64,000 nucleotides of DNA from Paenibacillus sp. 1781tsa1 (GTDB lineage: Bacteria > Bacillota > Bacilli > Paenibacillales > Paenibacillaceae): assembly GCF_024159265.1 (NCBI RefSeq), contig NZ_JAMYWY010000001.1:6386001-6450000 (forward strand), read 5' to 3'. How positions within the stretch are numbered: position 1 is the stretch's first letter; every line of letters begins with the position of its first letter. Positions 8,468 to 16,811 of this stretch are shown here, piece by piece. Position numbers and translations under genes: made by a program. The notes beneath the pieces were generated by a model. That model searched no databases. It was not told where the DNA came from and saw only the letters and a list, made by a program, of their open reading frames with translations.

Positions 8468-9688
8468 TTATTGTTCCTGCTGGGATGGCTTGCGTCTTAG
8501 CAATTTCATCACCAAATCGGTAATACTCGGTTGTTCCGCAGAGCCAAGAATATCCTCGTTTTCTTCCGTGTGAACCTTGATACTCATCACAATCCCCATA
8601 CTGATCATGTTGATCATAATGGAGGTACCACCCGAACTGATAAACGGCAGCGTAATCCCTGTCAATGGCATCAGACCAATGAACGGACCAATATTGACAA
8701 AGATCTGGTAGAGCAGCATCGCTATAATACCTACAATAAGATAAGGTCCGGCGCGATCCTTACACTCCAGTGCAATCAGCACCAGCCTGTGAATCAGGAT
8801 AAAGTATAGGAGAAGCAATACTGAGGCACCGATGAAGCCAAATTCCTCCCCGATCTGTACAAAGATCGAGTCTGCATAGGCCAGCGGCACCCGATTCGAC
8901 TGAATCGTTGTGCCTTCCAGATATCCTTTGCCCGTAATACCGCCAGAACCTATCGCAAGCTTCGCATTATACGTCTGCCAGAGTACATCTCTTGAGGTCA
9001 GCTCTGGTACAAGCCAGGGGTCAAAACGATCCGCCCAGTGCGAACGTCCAATGTCATTCAGGAATTTTACAATCTCATCATGATAATGAATATACGCCTG
9101 CGTACCACCGATAAAAGCAGCCACAGCAATCATAAAGCCAATGAGGGCATGTGTGAATTTAATGTTGCCAATCCATAACAGGCCCACAAGAATGATCACA
9201 TAGCTTAGCGCATTTCCCAAGTCATTTTGCAGCAATACGAGTAGTAACGGTGGCAGAACACAGAGTGAGATCGGAATAACATCACGTCCGAAATAAAGCG
9301 GACGATTCTTCTTTCGGGCCAAAAGGGCCGATAAAAACACAATCAGACATAGCTTGAACAATTCAGCAGGCTGCAAACTGACCCCGAAGATGGACAGCCA
9401 ACCTTTTGCACCGTAATACTCTTTACCAAAGAACATCACGAAAATGAGCAGCAGCATACCCACGCCATAGATATATAAATAATTTTTGATTATAAATTTA
9501 TAGTTAATCATGGACATCCCAAAAAATACTATGAATCCCACAATGTAATAAAACACCGCATCTTTCGGGAGTCCCTCCAGCCTCGGACGACCAAACGTTG
9601 TACTGTAAATCGACAAAATACTGATAACCATCAGAATAACCAGTATAAACACGATAGAATAATCTATCTTTTTAAATTTGTGCAGCAT
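8468..9688 (-). CDS. RodA/FtsW/SpoVE-family SEDS peptidoglycan glycosyltransferase (second of tandem pair)
   Basis: Paralogue of the neighbour at 6945, with the same motif series: KGWLSIFG, LQPAELFKLC, LQNDLGNALS, LAIGSGGITGKGYLEG, ADSIFVQIGEEFG and PLTGITLPFISSGGTS. I start it at ATG 9688 (MLHKFKKIDY, 406 aa), where GGGGGA lies 10 nt upstream, rather than at the TTG further out. A hydrophobic N-terminal helix follows directly. It is read in the same direction as prmC, 85 bp downstream of it. The two SEDS proteins are similar along their full length, indicating tandem duplication. Which one serves elongation, division or sporulation is not visible. Confidence 0.93.
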   Translation of the reverse strand: MLHKFKKIDYSIVFILVILMVISILSIYSTTFGRPRLEGLPKDAVFYYIVGFIVFFGMSMINYKFIIKNYLYIYGVGMLLLIFVMFFGKEYYGAKGWLSIFGVSLQPAELFKLCLIVFLSALLARKKNRPLYFGRDVIPISLCVLPPLLLVLLQNDLGNALSYVIILVGLLWIGNIKFTHALIGFMIAVAAFIGGTQAYIHYHDEIVKFLNDIGRSHWADRFDPWLVPELTSRDVLWQTYNAKLAIGSGGITGKGYLEGTTIQSNRVPLAYADSIFVQIGEEFGFIGASVLLLLYFILIHRLVLIALECKDRAGPYLIVGIIAMLLYQIFVNIGPFIGLMPLTGITLPFISSGGTSIMINMISMGIVMSIKVHTEENEDILGSAEQPSITDLVMKLLRRKPSQQEQ

Positions 9689-9773
9689 GTAATTATGTTC
9701 CCCCAAGCATTCAGAAATCTTCGGTATATCTCATTGTAGAGGATTTCACGGTAAAAAGAAAACCCGCGGAACC

Positions 9774-10679
9774 TTACATTTTCGTCACCTGTTCCGAAGT
9801 ACGAACACCCAGGACATGCCGCTCGATTCCGGCAAGGTCCGGTACAATGATAATTTCCGGCCAATGTCCCGCCGATTCAAGTAGAGCCGCGATGTCGCGA
9901 GCCTGCCCCTGGCCCAGCTCAAAACCAATGATCTGCGGCGGTGCAGGCAGCAGCGCCAGTTGCTCCAGCATGATACGGTACGGTGCAAGCCCGTCCGGAC
10001 CGCCGTCCAGTGCCATGCGCGGCTCATGATCGCGCACCTCTTGTTGTAACCCGCCGATATCCGCCGCCGGGATGTATGGCGGGTTGGACACCAGGATGTC
10101 CACCCGTGCCCCGGCGAACGGGGCCAGCAGATCGCCTTCACGGAAGTCGATCTGTACCCCGTTCGCGGCCGCGTTCCGCGCGGCCACTTGCAGGGCAGCC
10201 GCCGAGAGATCCCCGGCGCCGACCTGCCAGCGCGGGCGTAGTGAAGCCATCGTCACCGCGATGGCACCACTGCCCGTGCCAATATCGACGGCGAGCGGAG
10301 CGCCGTCAGGAAACACGCGGTCGGCTTCGCGCAGCACAGCCTCGACCAACAGCTCCGTCTCCGGCCGCGGAATCAGCACGGCCGGCGTGACCTCGAACGG
10401 CAGCCCATAGAATTCCTGGCTGCCGATAATATATTGCGCCGGCTCACCCGCTGCCTTGCGCGTGACGGCGTCCTCCCAGCGGCTGCGATGCTCGCTGGGA
10501 AAAGGCTCCGGCTGCATCATGTAGTACGCGGCGCCATAGACACCGAGTACATGTTCCAACAGCAGCCGGGCATTGTTTTGCGGCTCGTACACGCCGCACT
10601 TCTCCAAAAAAGAGGAAGCCTCCACGAAGGCTTCCCGACAGCTCTGTTCCGGCGTCATGACAAACTGCGCGCGGGTCAC
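9774..10679 (-). CDS. prmC: Release factor glutamine methyltransferase
   Basis: SAM-dependent methyltransferase that N5-methylates the GGQ glutamine of release factors. The SAM-binding loop is VDIGTGSGAIA (131-141) and the catalytic NPPY is at 199-202. The start is GTG at 10679, with AGGAG of the prfA end 8 nt upstream, so translation is probably coupled to prfA (stop at 10683). The centre of the gene (about 9980-10480) is much richer in G+C than both neighbours, similar to ywlC. The order prfA-prmC is conserved across firmicutes. Confidence 0.96.
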   Translation of the reverse strand: MTRAQFVMTPEQSCREAFVEASSFLEKCGVYEPQNNARLLLEHVLGVYGAAYYMMQPEPFPSEHRSRWEDAVTRKAAGEPAQYIIGSQEFYGLPFEVTPAVLIPRPETELLVEAVLREADRVFPDGAPLAVDIGTGSGAIAVTMASLRPRWQVGAGDLSAAALQVAARNAAANGVQIDFREGDLLAPFAGARVDILVSNPPYIPAADIGGLQQEVRDHEPRMALDGGPDGLAPYRIMLEQLALLPAPPQIIGFELGQGQARDIAALLESAGHWPEIIIVPDLAGIERHVLGVRTSEQVTKM

Positions 10680-10682
10680 AGA

Positions 10683-11750
10683 TTATTCTCCTCTATCCAT
10701 CATCTCAGTCTGCTGAGCAATGGTCAGTGCAGACAAAATATCTTCAATCTCTCCGTTCATCACCTGATCCAGCTTGTGCATGGTCAGACCAATCCGGTGA
10801 TCCGTCACACGGCTTTGCGGGAAGTTGTACGTACGTATCCGCTCACTGCGGTCACCCGTTCCCACTTTGCTCTTCCGCTCAACAGAGATCTTTGCTTCCT
10901 CTTCCATACGTTTCATATCGAAGATACGTGTACGCAGAACCTGCAACGCTTTTTCCTTGTTGGAGTTCTGTGATTTTCCATCCTGACATGTCGCCACAAT
11001 CCCCGTTGGAACGTGCGTTACCCGTACTGCGGATTTCGTCGTATTAACCGATTGTCCACCAGCACCACTGGAACAGAACGTATCCACACGGATGTCTTTG
11101 TCATGAATTTCGATATCGAAATCTTCGGCTTCAGGCATAACGGCAACCGTTGAAGTTGACGTATGAATACGTCCGCCAGACTCGGTTGTTGGAATACGCT
11201 GCACACGGTGTGCGCCGCTTTCGTATTTCATTTTGCTGTAAGCACCGCGTCCGTTGATCAGGAAAACAACCTCTTTGAATCCACCAAGATCATTCGTGTT
11301 AACGTCCATCAGCTCTACACGCCAGCCTTGTGCATCTGCATAACGTGTGTACATCCGATACAGATCTGCTGCAAACAACGCTGCTTCATCTCCACCAGCT
11401 GCTCCGCGAATCTCAACAATAACGTTTTTGTCGTCATTCGGATCTTTTGGCAGCATGAGTACACGAATCAATTCGTCCAGCTCTTTCTGACGAGTGCTCA
11501 GTTCGTCAATTTCCATTTTGACCATTTCGCGCATCTCATCATCCAGTTTCTCACCCTGCATTTCCTTTGCAGCTTCGAGATCCTGACTTACCTGTTTGTA
11601 TTCCGTGTACGCTTCATAAGTCGGTTGCAGATCGGATTGTTCTTTGGAGTATTCCCGCAACTTTTTGTTGTCACTTGCCACATCCGGGTCACACAAAAGC
11701 TCGCTCAACTTGTCATAACGGTCGGCTAACGCCTGTAATTTATCCAACAT
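10683..11750 (-). CDS. prfA: Peptide chain release factor 1
   Basis: Class I release factor recognising UAA and UAG. 355 aa is the family length. The catalytic GGQ is at 231-233 in [10 protein letters not shown], and the stop-codon recognition loop around residues 186-190 reads IPTTE, matching the PxT tripeptide of RF1. ATG with GAGGTGA at ideal spacing. It is first in a tight unit with prmC, whose product methylates Q233. Confidence 0.97.
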   Translation of the reverse strand: MLDKLQALADRYDKLSELLCDPDVASDNKKLREYSKEQSDLQPTYEAYTEYKQVSQDLEAAKEMQGEKLDDEMREMVKMEIDELSTRQKELDELIRVLMLPKDPNDDKNVIVEIRGAAGGDEAALFAADLYRMYTRYADAQGWRVELMDVNTNDLGGFKEVVFLINGRGAYSKMKYESGAHRVQRIPTTESGGRIHTSTSTVAVMPEAEDFDIEIHDKDIRVDTFCSSGAGGQSVNTTKSAVRVTHVPTGIVATCQDGKSQNSNKEKALQVLRTRIFDMKRMEEEAKISVERKSKVGTGDRSERIRTYNFPQSRVTDHRIGLTMHKLDQVMNGEIEDILSALTIAQQTEMMDRGE

Positions 11751-12140
11751 GTATAGTCACCTCACGCATTATTTTGTCCAAGCACATCACATTTTCAATA
11801 AATATTTCAATTCAACATTAATCACATCTATAATCTATATTCCACAACGCACAGGATTCTCAATGAATCCCCTGACCGCAGCATGTATTCACATTCATGT
11901 ATGATCGACGTATAACATCGCTACAACGTCATCAAATCCTTTACTTTTAAAGTGATATCAAGAAATCGTGTACCCCGTGTTAAACTCGCTTCGACTCATC
12001 GGTTACAGTGCGAATTTTAACGTGGTATACGACTCTTAATTATAGCATATTCTTATGGTTCTGAATAGTAACTGTTCCGCAAGCGGATGAACTAATTTTT
12101 TGTGCTGTAAGATACAAAATGAAATTGTTGTTCGATGTGG
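11751..12140. other. Gap upstream of prfA
   Basis: About 390 bp of A+T-rich sequence before the antisense promoter at 12141. It probably contains the prfA promoter, but I see no element I can place with confidence. Confidence 0.4.
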
Positions 12141-12168
12141 TTCCGAAATGATCCTACTGTGGTATAAT
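12141..12168 (+). promoter_or_regulatory. Promoter of the putative antitoxin RNA
   Basis: -35 TTCCGA (12141-12146), 16-bp spacer, and an extended -10 TGGTATAAT (12160-12168). It faces the 3' end of the small toxin gene and has no ORF downstream on its strand. Confidence 0.6.
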
Positions 12169-12174
12169 ACAAGT

Positions 12175-12321
12175 ATAACAGGTGTAAAATAAACAAAAGC
12201 CACGATGCGCTAACATCGTGACTTCTCCAACAAAGGCCGGTGGGAGACCACGGCGAATTTCAATCAAATGAATGAAAAACCACCGGATTGCAAGGCGACC
12301 AACCTAATCCCGGTGGTTTTT
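12175..12321 (+). ncRNA. Putative antitoxin antisense RNA
   Basis: A transcript from the promoter at 12141-12168 would end at the hairpin with arms AACCACCGGATT and AATCCCGGTGGTT plus TTTTT (12275-12321). It would be about 150 nt and complementary to the 3' part of the convergent toxin mRNA, including the last codons. This convergent overlap of 3' ends is the arrangement of txpA/RatA and bsrG/SR4. Predicted from sequence only. Confidence 0.55.
12188..12220 (-). terminator. Terminator of toxin mRNA
   Basis: On the minus strand CACGATG/CATCGTG form a perfect 7-bp stem with a 6-nt loop, followed by GCTTTTGTTTATTTT. It lies about 85 nt downstream of the toxin stop. Confidence 0.6.
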
Positions 12322-12432
12322 CTTGTTCCGCGCTGCTTTCCACGCACTGCATACGGCTATTAACCCCACTGCAATACTAATTAGCTTGTCGCTAATTTCT
12401 AGGAAATGCTGCACTACTGCAAGAAATGACAC
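12304..12432 (-). CDS. Putative type I toxin peptide (42 aa, hydrophobic)
   Basis: GTG-started ORF preceded by AAAGGGGGTGA at ideal spacing, one of the strongest ribosome binding sites in the window. The peptide begins MSFLAVVQHF, has a central hydrophobic helix (about 17-31, LISIAVGLIAVCSAW) and ends in a basic tail, KAARNKKNHRD. This layout matches small membrane toxins of type I systems (Fst/Ldr, TxpA and BsrG types), though I cannot assign a named family. The stop codon lies inside the arm of a bidirectional hairpin. A minus-strand extended -10 lies about 65 nt upstream of the GTG, and an opposing RNA promoter is downstream. Function is inferred from architecture. Confidence 0.65.
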   Translation of the reverse strand: MSFLAVVQHFLEISDKLISIAVGLIAVCSAWKAARNKKNHRD

Positions 12433-12496
12433 GGCGTCACCCCCTTTCGGGTAAGCATCACCGTATCGATTATCCACCGGTTACTTTGTCTCCTCT

Positions 12497-12505
12497 ATTA
12501 TACCA
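12497..12505 (-). promoter_or_regulatory. Extended -10 promoter of the toxin gene
   Basis: Minus-strand TGGTATAAT (TGn-TATAAT) about 65 nt upstream of the GTG start. The -35 region (AGATGT) is poor, which is usual for extended -10 promoters. Confidence 0.5.
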
Positions 12506-12623
12506 TAATATGCCTATTCACATCTCTGTCTCAGCAGTTGATTTTGATGATGAAAACAAAGAACCCGTTTCTCTTGGAAGACTATTCTCCGTTGCATCCT
12601 CATCTTCAGAGCTCTAAGTTAAA

Positions 12624-12659
12624 GACCCCACGAACTTCACGAAGAAGGTCGTAGGGTCA
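12624..12659 (-). terminator. Probable terminator after ychF
   Basis: Minus-strand arms GACCCTACGA and TCGTGGGGTC flank a 16-nt loop, with only a short T-tract. It lies 34 nt past the ychF stop. Confidence 0.45.
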
Positions 12660-12692
12660 TAATTTTAAGTCTACATATAAATGTGTAACAAC

Positions 12693-13793
12693 TTACACGT
12701 TGAAACGGAAGTGCATAACGTCGCCGTCATTTACAACGTACTCTTTACCTTCTAGACGAAGTTGTCCGCGCTCTTTGGCACCGTTCATGGAACCTGCTGC
12801 CACCAGATCGTCGTAGGAAACAACTTCTGCCCGGATGAATCCGCGCTCGAAGTCCGTGTGAATGACACCTGCTGCGCCTGGTGCTTTGGTACCCTTACGG
12901 ATTGTCCAAGCACGAACTTCCTGTACACCTGCTGTGAAGTATGTGTACAGACCGAGCAATTTGTAAGCCGCTTTGATCAACAGGTTCAGACCGGAATCCT
13001 CGATACCGAGTTCTTCCAGGAACATTTGTTTATCTTCGCCTTCCAGCTCGGAGATCTCTTCTTCAACCTTCGCACTGATTGGCACCACTTCTGCGTTTTC
13101 AGCAGCTGCGAATTCTCTTACTTTTTGCACGTAAGCATTGTTCGCCACGTCGCCGATTTCGTCCTCAGCTACATTGGCTGCATACAGAACAGGCTTCAGG
13201 GTAAGCAAGTGCAGATCGCGTATAATCAAAAGCTCGTCATCCGTAAGTTCCATGCTGCGTGCCGGCTTATCATCGTACAGAACAGCCTTCACTTTCTCCA
13301 ACACTTCTACTTCTTGAGAGGCAGACTTATTGCCGCCCTTCATGTTTTTCTTGGAGCGGTCGATTTTCTTCTCAACACTCTCGATATCGGCCAGGATCAG
13401 CTCCAGATTGATGGTCTGGATGTCGCTTACCGGGTCAATTTTGCCGTCGACGTGTGTGATGTTCTCATCTACAAAGCAACGTACCACGTGTACAATTGCA
13501 TCTACTTCACGAATGTGGGCAAGGAACTTGTTACCAAGACCTTCGCCTTTGCTCGCACCGCGAACAAGACCCGCGATATCTACAAACTCAAACGCCGTTG
13601 GTACTGTTTTCTTAGGTACAACGAGTTCTGTCAGTTTGTCCAAACGCTCATCGGGTACTTCAACGATTCCCACGTTAGGGTCAATTGTACAGAACGGATA
13701 GTTTGCCGATTCGGCACCTGCTTGTGTAATTGCGTTAAACAATGTAGATTTACCAACGTTAGGCAAACCCACGATTCCAGCTTTCAAAGCCAT
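12693..13793 (-). CDS. ychF: Redox-regulated ATPase YchF (Obg-type P-loop protein)
   Basis: Ribosome-associated, universally conserved P-loop ATPase linked to stress and translation control. It has 366 aa, with P-loop GLPNVGKS at 9-16, the NYPFCTIDPNVG switch segment, DIAGLVRGASKGEGLGNKFL (the G3 region), a coiled-coil helical insert, and a C-terminal TGS domain ending ...YVVNDGDVMHFRFNV. The ATG is preceded by GAGGAG. It stands alone, with its own upstream gap. Secure call. Confidence 0.97.
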   Translation of the reverse strand: MALKAGIVGLPNVGKSTLFNAITQAGAESANYPFCTIDPNVGIVEVPDERLDKLTELVVPKKTVPTAFEFVDIAGLVRGASKGEGLGNKFLAHIREVDAIVHVVRCFVDENITHVDGKIDPVSDIQTINLELILADIESVEKKIDRSKKNMKGGNKSASQEVEVLEKVKAVLYDDKPARSMELTDDELLIIRDLHLLTLKPVLYAANVAEDEIGDVANNAYVQKVREFAAAENAEVVPISAKVEEEISELEGEDKQMFLEELGIEDSGLNLLIKAAYKLLGLYTYFTAGVQEVRAWTIRKGTKAPGAAGVIHTDFERGFIRAEVVSYDDLVAAGSMNGAKERGQLRLEGKEYVVNDGDVMHFRFNV

Positions 13794-13985
13794 GTATATG
13801 ACAACTCCTCATTGATTACTTGTTCGGTATGGATAATCCTATACATTATATATGACAAACCTCAAGGCATCAAGGAACTTCGCCAATTCGACCAGAGTCC
13901 CATCCGCTTCCCGAAATCCCCGGTTAATGCAGATAATTCGTTTTGCGCAGATCTTAAGTTTGGCCCAGAATATCCGCTATTAGGT

Positions 13986-14456
13986 TTACCCTTTGATTTC
14001 CTTGTACATGGTTAGATCCGTTACCTCATATCCCATCTTGCGATATAGGCTGCTTGCCCGCACATTATGTCCAAACACATGCAAACCAATGCGATCCACG
14101 CCAAGACTCAAGGCCGTCTTTTCGAGCGCCTGCATCGTCTCTGTTCCGTATCCCTTACCACGATGTGCTTCTTCAACCACAATATCCAGCAAAAAAGCAT
14201 CTTTTCCACGACGATTATCCGTGATATTAAACCAGATATACCCTACATTTCCGTCCACAGAATGCATTAGATTGTAGAGATACGCTCCGGGTGTGTTCAA
14301 GCCTTCTGGCAGATAACGTTCATAAGATTCCTCCGCCAGTTGCTGTGCCTCTTCCACCGCCCAGGTACCCGCTTCTACTTTTTCCTGTGCAAAATCCTTA
14401 ATCGATCGAATGCGAAAACTCGCATAATCTTCCTGATTCATTGGAGAAAGTTCCAT
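13986..14456 (-). CDS. GNAT family N-acetyltransferase
   Basis: 156 aa from ATG 14456 (MELSPMNQEDY), chosen because AAGGAGGG lies 7 nt upstream. The longer reading to 14489 has no ribosome binding site. The acetyl-CoA binding motif A is seen in VVEEAHRGKGYGTETMQAL (R/QxxGxG/A), followed by a motif B segment LHVFGHNVRASSLYRKMGYE, typical of RimJ/RimI-like enzymes. The substrate cannot be inferred. Transcribed in the same direction as ychF but separated from it by 190 bp. Confidence 0.88.
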   Translation of the reverse strand: MELSPMNQEDYASFRIRSIKDFAQEKVEAGTWAVEEAQQLAEESYERYLPEGLNTPGAYLYNLMHSVDGNVGYIWFNITDNRRGKDAFLLDIVVEEAHRGKGYGTETMQALEKTALSLGVDRIGLHVFGHNVRASSLYRKMGYEVTDLTMYKEIKG

Positions 14457-14671
14457 GTTGTTTCCCTCCTTATTTCGAGTGATCTTCATTATGTATGATC
14501 TCTGTGCAATCCTTTTTGCACTACTAGTATCTTATTGTATCCTGTTCTCCCGTTTAGCGCATGAAGTTATTGATACGATTCGAGCTTCAATTTGCATATG
14601 TAACCATTTTATTTATAACTTTTGATCTCCTCCCATCGTTTATACCTCATGAAGGAAAGGAGTGGATCATA

Positions 14672-15109
14672 TTGAACATACGTCGTCGATTCTCCAAAAA
14701 GAAAATGATTATCTTGTCCGCTATCATACTCGGAATCGCCATTGTCGCTTTTATGAGCTTTCTGAATGCAATGGATCCCTTTCGCCACTTAAGGATCACG
14801 ATCCACAATCAATCCGACTATGACCTCACCAATATTCAGGCTAGCCTAGTCCAAGGCGACAACTCGTTTAACAACAACAATGAGAATGGCTCCACCTACG
14901 TATTCAAAAAAGATATTCCCAGCCGAGCAAACGTGAAATTCGCCCCGCAGCTGAAACGTTCCGGTGAGGGGGTCGTCTCCTTGGCGTTTACGGACAGTCG
15001 CGGTAAAACCTATAACAAAACAGTTTGCGGTTATACCGAATACTTGTCCGGCAATTCCTACGTCACTGTAACCAATGAGAATATCACCGTGAAAGATGAA
15101 TGTATGTAA
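14672..15109 (+). CDS. Single-pass membrane protein of unknown function
   Basis: I place the start at TTG 14672, giving 145 aa beginning MNIRRRFSKKK, because AAAGGAG lies 9 nt upstream. An upstream ATG at 14561 lacks a ribosome binding site. A positively charged N terminus is followed by one transmembrane helix (about 12-29). The extracellular remainder contains DYDLTNIQASLV and a KTYNKTVCGYTEYL segment and may form a beta-sandwich. I do not recognise the family. The gene is isolated between two minus-strand genes. Confidence 0.7.
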   Translation: MNIRRRFSKKKMIILSAIILGIAIVAFMSFLNAMDPFRHLRITIHNQSDYDLTNIQASLVQGDNSFNNNNENGSTYVFKKDIPSRANVKFAPQLKRSGEGVVSLAFTDSRGKTYNKTVCGYTEYLSGNSYVTVTNENITVKDECM

Positions 15110-15132
15110 AGGGGTTTATCAATCAATCATCG

Positions 15133-15167
15133 AAAAAAAAATGCAATCTCCTTTTAGGAAGATTGCA
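15133..15167 (-). terminator. Strong minus-strand terminator
   Basis: Stem TGCAATCT/AGATTGCA with a 10-nt loop, followed on the minus strand by nine T residues. It would stop transcripts coming from fni through the family B repeat, before they run antisense into the plus-strand gene ending at 15109. Confidence 0.8.
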
Positions 15168-15249
15168 GATTCGGCTCTCGCCACTTTTTGATGCCCACCA
15201 AACGAACCATCGGAATAGTTCCATGAACCGTTCCACGTTTCCCTCACAG

Positions 15250-15447
15250 TCTAACGAACCTGAGAGACACTATTCAGCACTTTTCATACGTTTTGAAAAT
15301 CTAACGAACTATAGACTCGTTATTTACTCTTTCTTTGGCGTCATCCGCTGTAAATCACTGTTTTCTAGCCTCATAGCGTGTGTGAGATTCGTTAGATTCC
15401 CAACTAACACCTAAATCGCCAAATAAGGTGTTACAGGTTCGTTAGCG
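15250..15447 (+). repeat. Dispersed repeat family B, copy 2
   Basis: 198 bp from TCTAACGAAC to GTTCGTTAGCG. The inner arms AATCTAACGAA (about 15298) and TTCGTTAGATT (about 15382) are also inverted. It lies just past the fni stop and matches copies at 39482 and 6462 in length and layout. Confidence 0.75.
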
Positions 15448-15523
15448 GACGTTGCTCCATCAGACCCAGCGCATACGCTCACAAGTCAAAGCTGTTCAGC
15501 AAGACGCCATGTCTAGTTTTATT

Positions 15524-16591
15524 CTAACGCCGTTCCACCAGCCGCTCCGTCTGTTTCAAATCCTCAATCCGCCCTGCGCCAATGCCAAACATCACGGTAC
15601 GCAGCTCGAATTCGACCTGTTCCAGACGCTCATTCAGCGCATCATCGGAAGCGACTGCAGAATCGAGCAGAGATCGGCCAAAACCAGCGAGATCCGCACC
15701 GAGAGCGAGGGCTTTGGCCGCGTCTACGCCCGTGTACAGTCCACCGCTGCCAATCAGGGCACCAGTAGGATTCAGCGCTCGTACTTCCTGAATACACTCT
15801 GCTGTGGGAATGCCCCAGTCGGCAAAAGCTTCAGCAGCTGCCCGGCGTACCGGGTTATTGTTGCGGTACTTCTCTACCTGTACCCAGCTTGTACCTCCAG
15901 CCCCGGCTACATCGATAAACGCGACACCCGCTTCATATAAGCGTTGAGCCGTCACACCATCGATGCCAAAACCTACTTCTTTTACGCCAACAGGCACGTC
16001 TAGCTCACGACACAAGTTTTCAATCCGCTGAAATAATCCGCTGAAGTTGGTGTTACCTTCCGGCTGGAAAACTTCCTGCAACGTGTTCAGATGAAGCACG
16101 AGCATGTCCGCACCCGCAATATCTACAGCACGCTGGAAATCAGCTGTTGTGAAACCATAGTTCAACTGGACCGCGCCCAGGTTGGCAATGACCGGGATGT
16201 CCGGTGCCCAGCGCCGCACATCGAAGGTACTAGCCAGTTCCGGCTGTTCCACGGCAGCCCGGATCGAACCTACGCCAAGCGCCCAGCCTCTGGCGTTTGC
16301 TACTCGAGCGAGGCGCTCATTGATGGCGCCCGTTGTTTTGCTTCCACCCGTCATCGAACTGATGAGCAAGGGTGTGCGTACTTTTTTGCCAATAAACGAA
16401 GTCTCCAGATGCACCTCTTCAAAATCCAGTTCCGGCAGTGGGTGATGGCGAAACGCAAACCGCTCCATACCGCTGGTTACCCCTTCTCCTGCCACATTCT
16501 CCTCAAGACAGAGGCGCACGTGTTCCAGCTTCCGTTCTCCTGTAGCCACTTCGGGAAGCAGCCGTTCGCCGGCTCGCTCTTGTTCATTCAT
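15524..16591 (-). CDS. fni: Type 2 isopentenyl-diphosphate delta-isomerase
   Basis: FMN- and NADPH-dependent enzyme interconverting IPP and DMAPP. Start ATG 16591 ([10 protein letters not shown], 355 aa), supported by AGGAGG 8 nt upstream; the longer reading has no such site. Family motifs: [10 protein letters not shown] (19-28), SSMTGG (78-83), [14 protein letters not shown] (167-180), KEVGFG (204-209) and GAGGTSW (230-236). It lies 220 bp downstream of the last crt gene on the same strand, so it probably supplies the DMAPP/IPP balance for FPP and carotenoid synthesis. Confidence 0.96.
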   Translation of the reverse strand: MNEQERAGERLLPEVATGERKLEHVRLCLEENVAGEGVTSGMERFAFRHHPLPELDFEEVHLETSFIGKKVRTPLLISSMTGGSKTTGAINERLARVANARGWALGVGSIRAAVEQPELASTFDVRRWAPDIPVIANLGAVQLNYGFTTADFQRAVDIAGADMLVLHLNTLQEVFQPEGNTNFSGLFQRIENLCRELDVPVGVKEVGFGIDGVTAQRLYEAGVAFIDVAGAGGTSWVQVEKYRNNNPVRRAAAEAFADWGIPTAECIQEVRALNPTGALIGSGGLYTGVDAAKALALGADLAGFGRSLLDSAVASDDALNERLEQVEFELRTVMFGIGAGRIEDLKQTERLVERR

Positions 16592-16811
16592 GATGAGACC
16601 TCCTATGTGAGAATCGTGCGGATCGACAGGATAACCTGCCCGTTCCTTGCTTCTATGTATATATGTCTTATGCAAAAGACAAAAACATTCATCTAATAAG
16701 CATTGCAGCATACCTCTATCCAGTATAACGTTCCAATCCAGCTATGGAAAGGATGCCCCGACACCAAATGTCTCAGTTAAATCTCGGAGCACCACTATCT
16801 TATATACCTAC

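Noticed and set aside
12762-14015. 417-codon plus-strand open frame opposite ychF
   Set aside because: Shadow of ychF: a composition rich in Cys, Phe and His, no ribosome binding site, and it runs past the ychF start into the next gap.
14561-14671. Upstream ATG start for the single-pass membrane protein
   Set aside because: No ribosome binding site before 14561, whereas AAAGGAG precedes TTG 14672 and gives a normal membrane-anchor N terminus.
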